NCBI GenBank assembly: GCA_047974405.1
Contig: JBKECI010000072.1
Span: 43,131-107,130, forward strand
Length of the DNA: 64,000 bases
Source of the DNA: UPXZ01 sp047974405
GTDB taxonomy: Bacteria; Bacteroidota; Bacteroidia; Bacteroidales; Paludibacteraceae
Direction of reading: 5' to 3'
In this document: positions 19,365-27,263 of the stretch, piece after piece
How the letters are laid out: each line of letters starts with the position of its first letter
Position numbering within the stretch: the first letter of the stretch is position 1
Notes under the pieces: model-generated
Database searches by the model: none
The model's input: the letters and a program-made list of their open reading frames with translations, nothing else
Told to the model about the DNA's origin: nothing
Position numbers and translations under genes: made by a program

Positions 19365-19914
19365 AGCGATTGTTATCGTAAAACGATATGTTGGTTTTTG
19401 TAGAATCTTTTGAATTGTTTTGTTGTTGGTCGTATATCTTTTTAGATTCTTTCCACAACGAAGGTGCCAACTTTAAAATGGGATAGTAACCAACAGATTC
19501 CTCTTTTTTCTCTTTTTTGGCAAACTGAAAACGGGAGTCGAGTGCGTCAAAAACATTCATCATCACACTGATAATCAAAGCATATTTCAAAGCCCCTAAT
19601 ATTCCTCCCGCCAACGAATTGAGCCATCCAAGATTGATTCTCTTTATCAAAGCTTGGATAAACTTCGACAAAACGAACATCGCAATCAGCACAACAGTGA
19701 ATATCAGAAGATAAGCAACTGTTTTTCCTGTTTTTTCAGAGACATTTAAAAAATCTGACACCCAGACTGCAACCCAAAATACAAACATTTCGGCGGCAAG
19801 CAGAGCCGCAATAATTGCCGTAAATGAGACCAATTCTTTTACAAACCCCTTGAAAAAACCGACGATCAGTCCGAGGGCAACGGGAAGAAAAATAAATAAA
19901 TCGAAACTATTCAT
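19342..19914 (-). CDS. CvpA family membrane protein
   Basis: 190-aa inner-membrane protein of the CvpA (colicin V production) family. Four hydrophobic segments lie within residues 1-120: the first two helices (LFIFLPVALGLIVGFFKGFVKEL; ITAIIAALLAAEMF region), one around YLLIFTVVLIAMFVLSKFI, and one at GALKYALIISVMMNVF. The C-terminal third is charged and soluble. Members are linked to envelope homeostasis and septation or colicin export; the exact function is unclear. First gene of a two-gene unit with rnhB. Confidence 0.85.
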   Translation of the reverse strand: MNSFDLFIFLPVALGLIVGFFKGFVKELVSFTAIIAALLAAEMFVFWVAVWVSDFLNVSEKTGKTVAYLLIFTVVLIAMFVLSKFIQALIKRINLGWLNSLAGGILGALKYALIISVMMNVFDALDSRFQFAKKEKKEESVGYYPILKLAPSLWKESKKIYDQQQNNSKDSTKTNISFYDNNRYEKPITQ

Positions 19915-19934
19915 CTGTTACACTTTTTCCCAAG

Positions 19935-19967
19935 CAAAAATAATAAAAAAAGTTCGATTTAAACAAA
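19935..19967 (-). promoter_or_regulatory. Promoter TTTG-N21-TATTTTTG for cvpA-rnhB
   Basis: On the minus strand TTTG (19967-19964) is followed after 21 bp by TATTTTTG (19942-19935), 20 bp before the cvpA start. Confidence 0.55.
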
Positions 19968-20134
19968 GCTTACTGTTATCGAAAATGCTTAATCTAAATT
20001 GCATTGAGGATTTTTGCCCTTAAATATTATTTTCGAGTGTTTTTTTGTAATTTTGCACCATTCAAAAAAAGAAACGACAGAAAATATTTTTTTGAAAATA
20101 AAAAAACCATAACCGTAAAATAGAAACAAACCGT

Positions 20135-21406
20135 ATGCTGGCACTCAAATACATTACCGAAAACCCGGAAGAAATAATCAATCGGCTGAAACAGAAATAC
20201 TTTGCTGCAGATCAAATAGTAACGAAAGTGATTGACTTGGACGAAAAAAGAAAGACGACTCAAACCGAAGCCGATAAATTTTCGGCAGAGATGAATCTTC
20301 TCTCAAAAGAAATAGGGCAGCTTTTCAAAGAAGGGAAACAATCGGATGCCAATGACTTGAAAAAAAAGACAGTAGCTTTGAAAGAAGCAATAATTGATTT
20401 GACCAAACAACGTGAAACGATAGAACACCAGCTCAACGAACTGCTAGTAACTATCCCCAACCTGCCCCACCACTCTGTGCCGGAAGGAAAACACGCTGAG
20501 AATAACGTAATTGAACGACAAGGAGGTGATATACCCCAACTCCACGCCGAAGCTTTGCCTCACTGGGAATTGGCAAAAAAATACGATTTGATCGATTTCG
20601 AATTGGGCGTAAAAATTTCGGGAGCAGGATTTCCTGTTTACAAAGGCAGAGGTGCCCGCCTTCAACGTGCATTAATTAATTTTTTCCTCGACAATGCCCG
20701 CGAAGCCGGATATCTCGAAATTCAGCCGCCTTACGTAGTGAATGCTGCGTCGGGCTATGGCACCGGACAGTTGCCCGACAAAGAAGGGCAGATGTACCAT
20801 TGTCAGTTGGATGACTTATACCTTATACCTACAGCCGAAGTACCGGTTACCAACATTTATCGTGATGTAATTTTGGATGAAAAAGATTTGCCCATAAAAA
20901 ACACCGCTTATTCAGCCTGCTTTCGTCGGGAAGCGGGCTCTTACGGCAAGGACGTGCGAGGCTTGAACCGACTGCACCAATTCGACAAGGTAGAAATTGT
21001 ACAAATTGCGCATCCCGATACTTCGTATAACCAACTTACTGAAATGGTAAATTATGTGCAGACACTTGTTGAGCAACTTGGACTACCTTGGCGAATACTC
21101 CGACTTTGTGGTGGTGATATGAGTTTTACTTCTGCGCTTACATTCGACTTTGAGGTATTTTCGGCTGCCCAAGAGCGATGGCTTGAAGTTAGTTCTGTCT
21201 CCAATTTTGAAAGTTATCAAGCTAATCGACTTAAATGTCGGTTCAAAGGTGCTGACAAGAAAACTCAGCTTTGCCACACACTCAATGGCAGTGCATTGGC
21301 ACTCCCGAGAATTGTTGCCGCGTTGCTCGAAAACAATCAAACGCCCGAAGGGATAAAAATCCCCCATGCTTTGATTCCCTATACAGGATTCAAAATCATA
21401 GATTAA
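20135..21406 (+). CDS. serS: Seryl-tRNA synthetase
   Basis: Charges tRNA-Ser with serine. 423 aa. Residues 1-105 form the long antiparallel coiled-coil arm that binds tRNA. The class II catalytic domain follows with motif 1 around GARLQRALINFFLD, motif 2 YSACFRREAGSYGKD, and motif 3 near LNGSALALPRIVAALLEN. A -7-like TAATTTTG lies at 20048-20055, about 80 nt before the start, without a well-placed -33. Confidence 0.96.
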   Translation: MLALKYITENPEEIINRLKQKYFAADQIVTKVIDLDEKRKTTQTEADKFSAEMNLLSKEIGQLFKEGKQSDANDLKKKTVALKEAIIDLTKQRETIEHQLNELLVTIPNLPHHSVPEGKHAENNVIERQGGDIPQLHAEALPHWELAKKYDLIDFELGVKISGAGFPVYKGRGARLQRALINFFLDNAREAGYLEIQPPYVVNAASGYGTGQLPDKEGQMYHCQLDDLYLIPTAEVPVTNIYRDVILDEKDLPIKNTAYSACFRREAGSYGKDVRGLNRLHQFDKVEIVQIAHPDTSYNQLTEMVNYVQTLVEQLGLPWRILRLCGGDMSFTSALTFDFEVFSAAQERWLEVSSVSNFESYQANRLKCRFKGADKKTQLCHTLNGSALALPRIVAALLENNQTPEGIKIPHALIPYTGFKIID

Positions 21407-21500
21407 AATTATTTAACTTCGGTTTCCCATATTGTTACAACGCAGAACATTGGTTGTCGGTTGTCAATTGAAATAAATTCTTTCAGCGATCAACAGATAA

Positions 21501-21521
21501 TTGTAATACCCTTTGTTACAA
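21501..21521 (+). promoter_or_regulatory. Imperfect palindromic operator before the Rrf2 gene
   Basis: Half-sites TGTAATAC and TTGTTACA separated by CCT, the same geometry as the perfect operator at 21980-22006 but with two mismatched positions. It ends 33 nt before the Rrf2 start, consistent with autoregulation. Confidence 0.5.
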
Positions 21522-21553
21522 TTTAAAAGTTTTTCATTACCTTTACTTTTGGA

Positions 21554-21964
21554 ATGAACAATACACGATTTGCAACAGCAATACACATACTCACGCTTTT
21601 GGGAGCTAAAGCAAACGAGTGGTTGAGTTCTGATTACATCGCAGGGAGCATCAACATAAATCCCGTAATGGTCAGGAAAGAATTAGGCGTATTGACTAAA
21701 ACCGGTCTGGTAATTACTAAAAAAGGGAAAGAAGGCGGGGCCAAGTTGAGTAAACCCAGTGAAGAAATTTTGCTCTCGGATATTTATGCAGCAGTAAACC
21801 ACATAGAAATATTGGGAAAAAGAAATGTCAATACCAATATAAAATGTCCCATCGGAAAGCAAATTAATCACCATCTATCACTCTTATTTGTCGAAATAGA
21901 TGAAAAAAACAGGCAAGTGTTGGGAGAAAAAAATTTAAGTATGTTTATAAAACTCTTTGAATAA
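21554..21964 (+). CDS. Rrf2 family transcriptional regulator
   Basis: 136-aa winged-helix regulator. The N-terminal RFATAIHILTLL helix, recognition part INPVMVRKELGVLTKTGLV, and wing KGKEGGAKLSKPSEEI match the YwnA-like branch of Rrf2. Only one cysteine is present (KCPIGKQI, about residue 98), so it cannot bind a [2Fe-2S] cluster like IscR with three cysteines; single-thiol redox sensing is a possibility, not shown. A -7-like TACTTTTG (21544-21551) abuts the ATG, which would give a leaderless or nearly leaderless mRNA. It is followed 88 nt later by an NmrA-like oxidoreductase with an operator between. Confidence 0.88.
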   Translation: MNNTRFATAIHILTLLGAKANEWLSSDYIAGSININPVMVRKELGVLTKTGLVITKKGKEGGAKLSKPSEEILLSDIYAAVNHIEILGKRNVNTNIKCPIGKQINHHLSLLFVEIDEKNRQVLGEKNLSMFIKLFE

Positions 21965-21979
21965 TTTTTTTTTTGAACA

Positions 21980-22006
21980 TATATGTAACAACTCTTGTTA
22001 CATATA
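21980..22006 (+). promoter_or_regulatory. Perfect 27-bp palindromic operator between Rrf2 and oxidoreductase genes
   Basis: Arms TATATGTAACAA (21980-21991) and TTGTTACATATA (21995-22006) flank CTC. A related site lies before the Rrf2 gene. The position 46 nt before the oxidoreductase start fits repression of that gene. Confidence 0.7.
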
Positions 22007-22052
22007 GCAGAAAGTAAAATAAATTGTATAACGAATTAATAAACTTTAAACA

Positions 22053-22898
22053 ATGAAGATTGCAATTGCAGGAGCTACAGGTCAATTGGGACACATAGTC
22101 GTAGCAAAATTAAAAGAAAAAACAGCTTCCGAAAATTTAGTGGCATTGGCGCGCACACCCGAGAAAGCGACAAATTTGGGCATTGAAATACGCACTTTTG
22201 ATTACGCGAAAGCAGACGATCAGTCCGAAGCCTTAAAAGGTGTGGATACGCTGTTGCTCATTTCAAGTAGTGAAGTGGGGGAACGTGCGGTGCAACACAA
22301 GAGTGTGATTGATGCGGCTAAAAAAGCCAGCGTAAAACGAATTGTTTACACCAGCATATTGCGTGCATCGACATCCGATATGGCTTTAGCATCAGAACAT
22401 TTTATAACTGAAAAGGCTTTAATTGTGTCAGGAATTGATTATACTATTTTGAGAAATGGATGGTACACTGAAAATTACGCAGGTAATATTTCAGGAGCAA
22501 TACAGGCGGGTGCGGTAATTGGCAGTGCAGGCGAAGGCAAAATTTCGTCGGCAACGCGTGAAGATTTTGCCGAAGCGGCAGCAGTGGTATTGACAAGCGA
22601 AGGGCATGAGAATAAAACGTACGAATTGGCAGGTGACGAAGCCTATACATTAAGCGAGTTCGCTGCTGAAATTTCCAAACAAACCGGAAAAAATATCCCG
22701 TATAACAACCTTCCAGAAACAGATTATACGCAAGTGTTAATCAAGGTTGGCATTCCGGAATCTTTTGCCAAAATATTGGCAGACAGTGATGCTAAAGCTT
22801 CGAAAGGCTCGTTGTATTCCGATGATAAAACATTGTCAAAATTGATAGGGCATTCCACTACACCTATGGCAACTACTGTAAAAAGGTTTATCCAATAA
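22053..22898 (+). CDS. NmrA/QorB-like NAD(P)-dependent oxidoreductase
   Basis: 281-aa Rossmann-fold protein of the atypical SDR group. The nucleotide loop is AGATGQLG at residues 5-12. The NmrA-type features are VDTLLLISSSEVG, RIVYTSILRAS, and YTILRNGWYTENY, with EDFAEAAAVVL later. The closest characterised type is QorB (YtfG), an NAD(P)H:quinone oxidoreductase; substrate here is not known. It follows the Rrf2 gene, and the shared operators suggest that quinones or other electrophiles may be the signal, as in other regulator-quinone reductase pairs; that is inference. Confidence 0.85.
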   Translation: MKIAIAGATGQLGHIVVAKLKEKTASENLVALARTPEKATNLGIEIRTFDYAKADDQSEALKGVDTLLLISSSEVGERAVQHKSVIDAAKKASVKRIVYTSILRASTSDMALASEHFITEKALIVSGIDYTILRNGWYTENYAGNISGAIQAGAVIGSAGEGKISSATREDFAEAAAVVLTSEGHENKTYELAGDEAYTLSEFAAEISKQTGKNIPYNNLPETDYTQVLIKVGIPESFAKILADSDAKASKGSLYSDDKTLSKLIGHSTTPMATTVKRFIQ

Positions 22899-22922
22899 CT
22901 TTATTAATTTCAAACACTCAAC

Positions 22923-22957
22923 AAAACTCTCGATAATTATTGCTATCGGGAGTTTTT
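22923..22957 (+). terminator. Intrinsic terminator after the oxidoreductase gene
   Basis: Arms AAAACTCTCGATA (22923-22935) and TATCGGGAGTTTT (22944-22956) pair with one T-G wobble, followed by T. It also overlaps the end of the integrase relic on the other strand. Confidence 0.75.
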
Positions 22958-23129
22958 AGTTAAATTTAACAGTTGAGTTAAACGCATTTGTTTTTCGGGC
23001 GAGTTCTTTCGTCGGGGAATGTTCAATGTAATATTCTGTTAACCAACCGCTTTTGTTCTCTTTAAGAACGGTAGGCAGATAGATATATTTTTCTGCCCCA
23101 AACTTGGTGAAATTTTGAAATATAGCCAT
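22956..23129 (-). pseudogene. Relic of a tyrosine recombinase (N-terminal fragment)
   Basis: 57 codons from an ATG at 23129. The middle (YIYLPTVLKENKSGW, then LTEYYIEHSPTKELARK) resembles the N-terminal arm of Bacteroidetes phage-type integrases, in which such a KEtKnGWyIEYY...KL.R stretch precedes the SAM-like domain. The reading frame then turns into unrelated sequence and stops; no core-binding or catalytic R-H-R-Y region is present within the window. It lies 119 bp from the 3' end of a tRNA-Leu gene, a common integration site. I read it as the leftover of an integrated element. The similarity is from memory of the family and needs a profile search. Confidence 0.5.
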
Positions 23130-23248
23130 TTTTTTACGATAAGTGATAACCACCGTAAAAAAATGTTACGTTTTTGTTGCAGTAAATTTCGCAACAAATT
23201 AAAAATTAAATTGTAAAAATAGGAAATTCAATTATTTACAAAATAAAG

Positions 23249-23332
23249 TGCGCGGGATGAGACTCGAACTCACACACCGTAACCGGCACTACCCCCTCAA
23301 AGTAGCGTGTCTACCAATTTCACCACCCGCGC
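23249..23332 (-). tRNA. tRNA-Leu (anticodon GAG)
   Basis: 84-nt class II tRNA. Acceptor arms GCGCGGG and CCCGCGC pair fully; discriminator A. The anticodon loop TTGAGGG gives GAG (reads CUC/CUU). A long variable arm and a T loop TTCGAGT are present. CCA is not encoded. Last of three tandem tRNA genes on this strand. Confidence 0.95.
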
Positions 23333-23383
23333 AAGATATTTGTTTGATGTCTGTCAGAAAAATAGAATTATTTCTGCTTTGTG

Positions 23384-23467
23384 TGCCCAAAACAGGACTC
23401 GAACCTGCACAGCGTTGCCGCCACTAGTCCCTGAAACTAGCGTGTCTACCAATTCCACCATTTGGGC
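23384..23467 (-). tRNA. tRNA-Leu (anticodon CAG)
   Basis: 84-nt class II tRNA. Acceptor GCCCAAA pairs with TTTGGGC; discriminator A. The anticodon loop TTCAGGG gives CAG (reads CUG). It has a long variable arm, T loop TTCGAGT and no encoded CCA. It is separated by 51 nt from the next tRNA. Confidence 0.95.
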
Positions 23468-23531
23468 AGTTTTTGAGAGAAAAAAAGCGAAACTCTCTTG
23501 TTTCGCCAAACGATACTATGTTTTTCTCTTG

Positions 23532-23604
23532 AGCGAAAAACGGGACTCGAACCCGCGACACCGACCTTGGCAAGGTCGTGATCTACCAACTGAGCTATTT
23601 TCGC
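23532..23604 (-). tRNA. tRNA-Gly (anticodon GCC)
   Basis: 73-nt tRNA. Acceptor GCGAAAA pairs with TTTTCGC; discriminator T. Anticodon stem CGACC/GGTCG with loop TTGCCAA gives GCC. The D stem is GCTC opposite GATC instead of GAGC, leaving a C-T mismatch at pair 11-24. First of the three tRNAs on this strand. Confidence 0.93.
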
Positions 23605-23722
23605 ATTTTTATTGTTATATTTGTTGTACCGACTTTGGTTCTTTCTTGCTTAAAATCAAATGTTTCCAATTTTTTGGCAAGACTATACTACACAACTGAA
23701 CTATTCTTTGTATAAAACGGAG

Positions 23723-23753
23723 TGCAAAGATAATCTTTTTTTTGCTTTTTGCA
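23723..23753 (-). promoter_or_regulatory. Promoter TTTG-N19-TATCTTTG for the tRNA cluster
   Basis: On the minus strand TTTG (23753-23750), 19 bp, then TATCTTTG (23730-23723), about 120 bp before tRNA-Gly. This is a full match to the Bacteroidetes consensus. The rest of the 23605-23977 gap holds this promoter and the flotillin terminator, and nothing else that I can support. Confidence 0.75.
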
Positions 23754-23893
23754 AATAATTGGGAGAATTTATTCTCGCGTATTATATTTTCAAAATAAAT
23801 GAGATTTCGTGTTAATTACAGTTGATAGTAATATCTTATTGCCAATCAGCAAATTGTATATGTACTCATTTTTTAAAAGCTGCTTAGCAATAC

Positions 23894-23931
23894 GAAAACT
23901 TCCAAATCTATTGTCTATTTCGGAAGTTTTC
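23894..23931 (-). terminator. Intrinsic terminator after the flotillin gene
   Basis: Perfect 10-bp arms GAAAACTTCC (23894-23903) and GGAAGTTTTC (23922-23931), with further A-T pairs inside the loop and T residues in the 3' arm on the minus strand. It lies about 45 bp past the flotillin stop. Confidence 0.65.
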
Positions 23932-23977
23932 ATTTGCTTTATTCTAAAAATATATATCTGTTTTGAATCGGATTATT

Positions 23978-25486
23978 TTATTTAGTTATCTGATTTTCCT
24001 CTCCCGACTGTTTGAAAGTTTCAGGAGTATTGATTTTGTCTGTTTTTTTTGCAATTTCTTCTTGTTGCTGAGTACCCTCTTCTCCTAAGTAAGTTGGAAG
24101 TTTAAGTCCTGCCATATTAAAAAGTTCATTTAGTGGAGGTACGCTTTTCATCAGTCCGGCTACAAAATTTGCTGTCGAACCTTTCCCCGATTCGTTATTT
24201 CCCGAATCCCATACGGTAACCTTGTCAATTTTAAGATTTTTGACAGCTTCTACTTGGGTTTTAACTAATTCGGGCAGTTTTTCGATCAGTAATAGTTGGA
24301 AAGCTTTAGTAGGATCACCTCCGGCAGCTGCTACCACCCCTTTGTAGCCATCGGCTTGTTTACTGAGTATTTCAAATAGCCCTTTTGCTTCTGCTTCCAT
24401 TTTGGCAAAAATAGCGTCGGCCTCGCCCCGTGCTTGCAAACGAATACGCTCTGCTTGTGCCTGTGCCTCGATAATGGCTTTTTGTTTGTCGATTTCGGCG
24501 AGAACGACCACATTGGCATTTTGGGTAGCGCGTTCTTTCTCGGCACGTGCCTTTTCTGCTAATTGCTCTGCTGTATATGCTTCTTCGAGTGCTTTTGCCT
24601 CTTGTACCTTTTCTGAAGCAACCGCCAATTTAAGTGCTTCGGCCTCTTTCTGACGGCGTTCCGCATCGGATTGAGCTATTTCAACCTTTGCGGTATTTTC
24701 TCCCTTAACAGCTTTGGCGTTGGCTTCAGATGTTTTTACACGGGTATCTCTATCGGCTTCGGCTTTGCCTATAAATTCATCTTTTTTGGCAAGTGCAATA
24801 TTTATCTCGCGGTCTTTGTCTGCAATGGCTTTACCAGTTTCTCCAATTCTTTCCTGTTCCGCTACGCTTATTTTTGCTTCATTTATGGCTTTGGCAGCAG
24901 CCTCTTTTCCGAGTGCCACGATATATCCCGACTCGTCTCGAATGTCGGTTACATTAACATTGATAAGTTTCAAACCAACTTTTTTCAACTCACTATCTAC
25001 TGTTTTTGATATGTTGTCCAAAAATTTATCTCTGTCGGAGTTTATTTCTTCAATGGTCATTGTAGCTATAACTAGGCGGAGTTGCCCGAAAAGTATGTCT
25101 TGAGCCAATTCTTGAATTTTGTCGGAGGTAAGACCAAGTAATCTTTCGGCAGCCGTATTCATATTTTCTGCTTCGGTGGAGATAGCTATGGTAAATCGGC
25201 TTGGTACATCTACACGGATATTTTGTCTGCTGAGCGCATTTGTCAAGTTGGCTTCAATAGAGAGTGGCTTCAGATCGAGATATGCAAAGTCTTGTATTAC
25301 TGGCCATATAAATGCTCCACCGCCATGTATACATTTTGCCGAAGAACCTCCAGTGCGTCCATAAATAACCAATATTTTGTCTGAAGGGCATCGCTTGTAT
25401 CGCGAGACTAACGCAGAAATGGTTGCGAATATCACTACTGCCGCTACAACGACAAGCAGTATGGGTGATGCTGTAATAGAGTCCAT
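23978..25486 (-). CDS. Flotillin-like SPFH domain protein
   Basis: 502-aa membrane scaffold of the flotillin/FloT type, thought to organise membrane microdomains. An N-terminal hydrophobic segment (ILLVVVAAVVIFATISALV, residues 9-27) anchors it. The SPFH domain spans about 35-215 (DKILVIYGRTGG; RLLGLTSDKIQELAQDIL; KKVGLKLINVNVTDI). The following long coiled coil is rich in EA/KA repeats (about 215-380), as in flotillins. The C-terminal part contains FQLLLIEKLPELVKTQVEAVKNLKIDKVTVWD. It is directly downstream (5 nt) of an NfeD-like gene, the usual flotillin partner. Confidence 0.93.
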   Translation of the reverse strand: MDSITASPILLVVVAAVVIFATISALVSRYKRCPSDKILVIYGRTGGSSAKCIHGGGAFIWPVIQDFAYLDLKPLSIEANLTNALSRQNIRVDVPSRFTIAISTEAENMNTAAERLLGLTSDKIQELAQDILFGQLRLVIATMTIEEINSDRDKFLDNISKTVDSELKKVGLKLINVNVTDIRDESGYIVALGKEAAAKAINEAKISVAEQERIGETGKAIADKDREINIALAKKDEFIGKAEADRDTRVKTSEANAKAVKGENTAKVEIAQSDAERRQKEAEALKLAVASEKVQEAKALEEAYTAEQLAEKARAEKERATQNANVVVLAEIDKQKAIIEAQAQAERIRLQARGEADAIFAKMEAEAKGLFEILSKQADGYKGVVAAAGGDPTKAFQLLLIEKLPELVKTQVEAVKNLKIDKVTVWDSGNNESGKGSTANFVAGLMKSVPPLNELFNMAGLKLPTYLGEEGTQQQEEIAKKTDKINTPETFKQSGEENQITK

Positions 25487-25491
25487 AGGTT

Positions 25492-26058
25492 TTAGTTTTT
25501 TTCTACAATTAATATATTGTTGTCTTCTATTTTTATAATTTTGACCGATGTGTTTGACGGCAGCCTTTCTCCATCGGTCATTGCCTCTAGTTCGTGTACT
25601 GAACCGTTTACGCTTATCATTATTTTCCCTTTTCCACCTCTTTTTTCGGGGATGGTAAGATAAACATCTGCCGATTTGTTAAGAGTTTTTCGAATGTCAA
25701 ACGAGTTATTTTCCGAAAGTTTTAGCAACTGTTTGATAATAAGGAAAAAAATCGAGACAAAAATCACTCCTGCTACTATGGCAACGATGATGAGAAAGAT
25801 CGGACTTCTTATTAAGGAGTAAAAAGCGATTCCGCTCCATCCAAAACCAAGCATAAAATTTATCAGGTTTCTCAACGAAAATAATTGAAAAGGAGCTTCG
25901 GCATTATTAAAGTCGCTGTCGAAGTCGGCATCTATGCCATCCATAGAGTTAGCACCCATAAATGTCATAATAGTTTGTATGAAAAATATGACGGAGGCGG
26001 GAATGGCAATAAACCAAAATGTTTTTAACAGTGGATCTGCTGATGAAAATATTTCCAT
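25492..26058 (-). CDS. NfeD-like membrane protein, flotillin partner
   Basis: 188 aa from an ATG at 26058; an upstream in-frame start at 26109 adds 17 residues outside the apparent domain. Three hydrophobic segments are visible (LLKTFWFIAIPASVIFFIQT, LINFMLGFGWSGIAFYSL, IFLIIVAIVAGVIFVSIFFLII). The C-terminal 75 residues (SADVYLTIPEKRGGKGKIMI, HELEAMTDG, SVKIIKIEDNNILIVEK) form a small beta domain like the OB fold of YuaF/NfeD proteins. The tight linkage to flotillin supports this. A -7-like TAACTTTG (26098-26091) lies before the start. Confidence 0.78.
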   Translation of the reverse strand: MEIFSSADPLLKTFWFIAIPASVIFFIQTIMTFMGANSMDGIDADFDSDFNNAEAPFQLFSLRNLINFMLGFGWSGIAFYSLIRSPIFLIIVAIVAGVIFVSIFFLIIKQLLKLSENNSFDIRKTLNKSADVYLTIPEKRGGKGKIMISVNGSVHELEAMTDGERLPSNTSVKIIKIEDNNILIVEKN

Positions 26059-26126
26059 ATACCTTAGGTTTTTTAATTCTTTGTAAAATGCAAAGTTATC
26101 AAGCAGCAATTGAGATATAAGACGGC

Positions 26127-26161
26127 TATTCCTAAAATATAAATATTATATTTTAGGAATA
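26127..26161. repeat. Perfect 35-bp palindrome between flotillin operon and coiled-coil gene
   Basis: 15-bp arms TATTCCTAAAATATA (26127-26141) and TATATTTTAGGAATA (26147-26161) with a 5-nt loop. No T tract follows on the minus strand, so it is not a standard terminator, though it may act as an mRNA 3' structure for the gene ending at 26200. Confidence 0.6.
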
Positions 26162-26199
26162 TTCCGTTATTTTGATTGTGTCTCAAATCGGGGAACAAA

Positions 26200-26964
26200 T
26201 CACTTTCCGAGAGCGGCTTTAGCTTTTTTGATCTCTAACTTTGTTTGGCGCTTTTCTAAATCTAACTGTTTGAATTTTAAATCAATTTCATCTTCGTATC
26301 GTTTAAGCTCGCGTTTACGATTAGAGATTTCCATCTCTTTTTGATCCAGCGTTCTTTCTTCTTCCGATAAGTTGGGTTGCTTGCTTTTGAGTGCGTCTCT
26401 TTTGTCATTCCATTTTTGTTCTGCTACTTTTATCGCGTTTTCTTTTTCGTCTAGTCTTTTTTCTTTCTGGTCAATGGTTGCTTTATCCATCGTTTTCGAA
26501 AGTTTTTTCAATGATTTTCTCTCCTTTTTCAAAAGATTGTATTCATCGTCCCGCAAATCTTTCTCTTTTTTCAGAAGCTTTTCGTCTTCTTTGAAAAATT
26601 TTGTTTTATCGTTGTAGTTTTTTCTCTCGTTATTGAGCATTTTTTGGGCATCTTTAGCTTGGTCATTGAGCATTTTCAACTCTTTTTTATTCCCTTTTAG
26701 CGTACTTTCCATTGATTCTATCTCTTTCATATATGCCTCCAGATCTTTCTTTTGACTTTTTATAGAGTCGATGTTGATTTGTTTGAGTACGGGACTATCC
26801 CAGTGATAAAAGCCGGCGTCAAGAGGTACCACCGTCTTGGTGGCTACAACTGCCTTTTTGATGCTGTCTGTAGCAAAAAGTGTTGAATCTACAACTTGTG
26901 CATCCGAAAAACCTGTAAATGCCAATAAAGCAAATAGGGTAAATGTAATTTTAAATGATTTCAT
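26200..26964 (-). CDS. Exported coiled-coil protein of unknown function
   Basis: 254 aa from an ATG at 26964. A signal peptide ends near FSDAQ. A short linker with DAGFYHWDSPVLKQ is followed by an almost continuous, highly charged coiled coil (about 65-250) dominated by K and E, such as EDEKLLKKEKDLRDDEYNLLKKE in pieces. I do not recognise a named family. It probably sits in the periplasm or at the outer surface. It lies upstream of the flotillin pair on the same strand with its own promoter (27110-27141). A gap of 141 bp with a palindrome separates it from that pair. Confidence 0.75.
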   Translation of the reverse strand: MKSFKITFTLFALLAFTGFSDAQVVDSTLFATDSIKKAVVATKTVVPLDAGFYHWDSPVLKQINIDSIKSQKKDLEAYMKEIESMESTLKGNKKELKMLNDQAKDAQKMLNNERKNYNDKTKFFKEDEKLLKKEKDLRDDEYNLLKKERKSLKKLSKTMDKATIDQKEKRLDEKENAIKVAEQKWNDKRDALKSKQPNLSEEERTLDQKEMEISNRKRELKRYEDEIDLKFKQLDLEKRQTKLEIKKAKAALGK

Positions 26965-27109
26965 ATGTCTGTTTTTTTTAAGAATTTTTATTATTGCGGA
27001 AACCTGTATGTTGAAACAACACAATCACAAATCATTTGTAGTATATTATGTGTTTCTAATTGTTGCTTATCAGGAGATGTGTGTATCAAATTTTAAGCCA
27101 AAACAGTTA

Positions 27110-27141
27110 CAAATATAAATATATTGTTACAAAAACACAAA
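27110..27141 (-). promoter_or_regulatory. Promoter TTTG-N20-TATATTTG for the coiled-coil gene
   Basis: TTTG (27141-27138), a 20-bp spacer and TATATTTG (27117-27110) on the minus strand. It implies a leader of about 140 nt. The gap 26965-27263 shows no gene. Confidence 0.6.
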
Positions 27142-27263
27142 ATTATTAGATTTTGTGCAAATAATCATCAAAAATTAATCCCTCAAAGTAAACCCATAGT
27201 GTGATTTTTTTCTGTAACTTAAAGTGGGATATATCGTAATATGTGCTTGATAGGTCTAAATGT

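Noticed and set aside
23307..23699. 130-codon ORF on the plus strand across the tRNA cluster
   Set aside because: It is antisense to three tRNA genes; its RDSNPRHRPWQGRDLPTELF-type text is the known artefact of translating tRNA genes.
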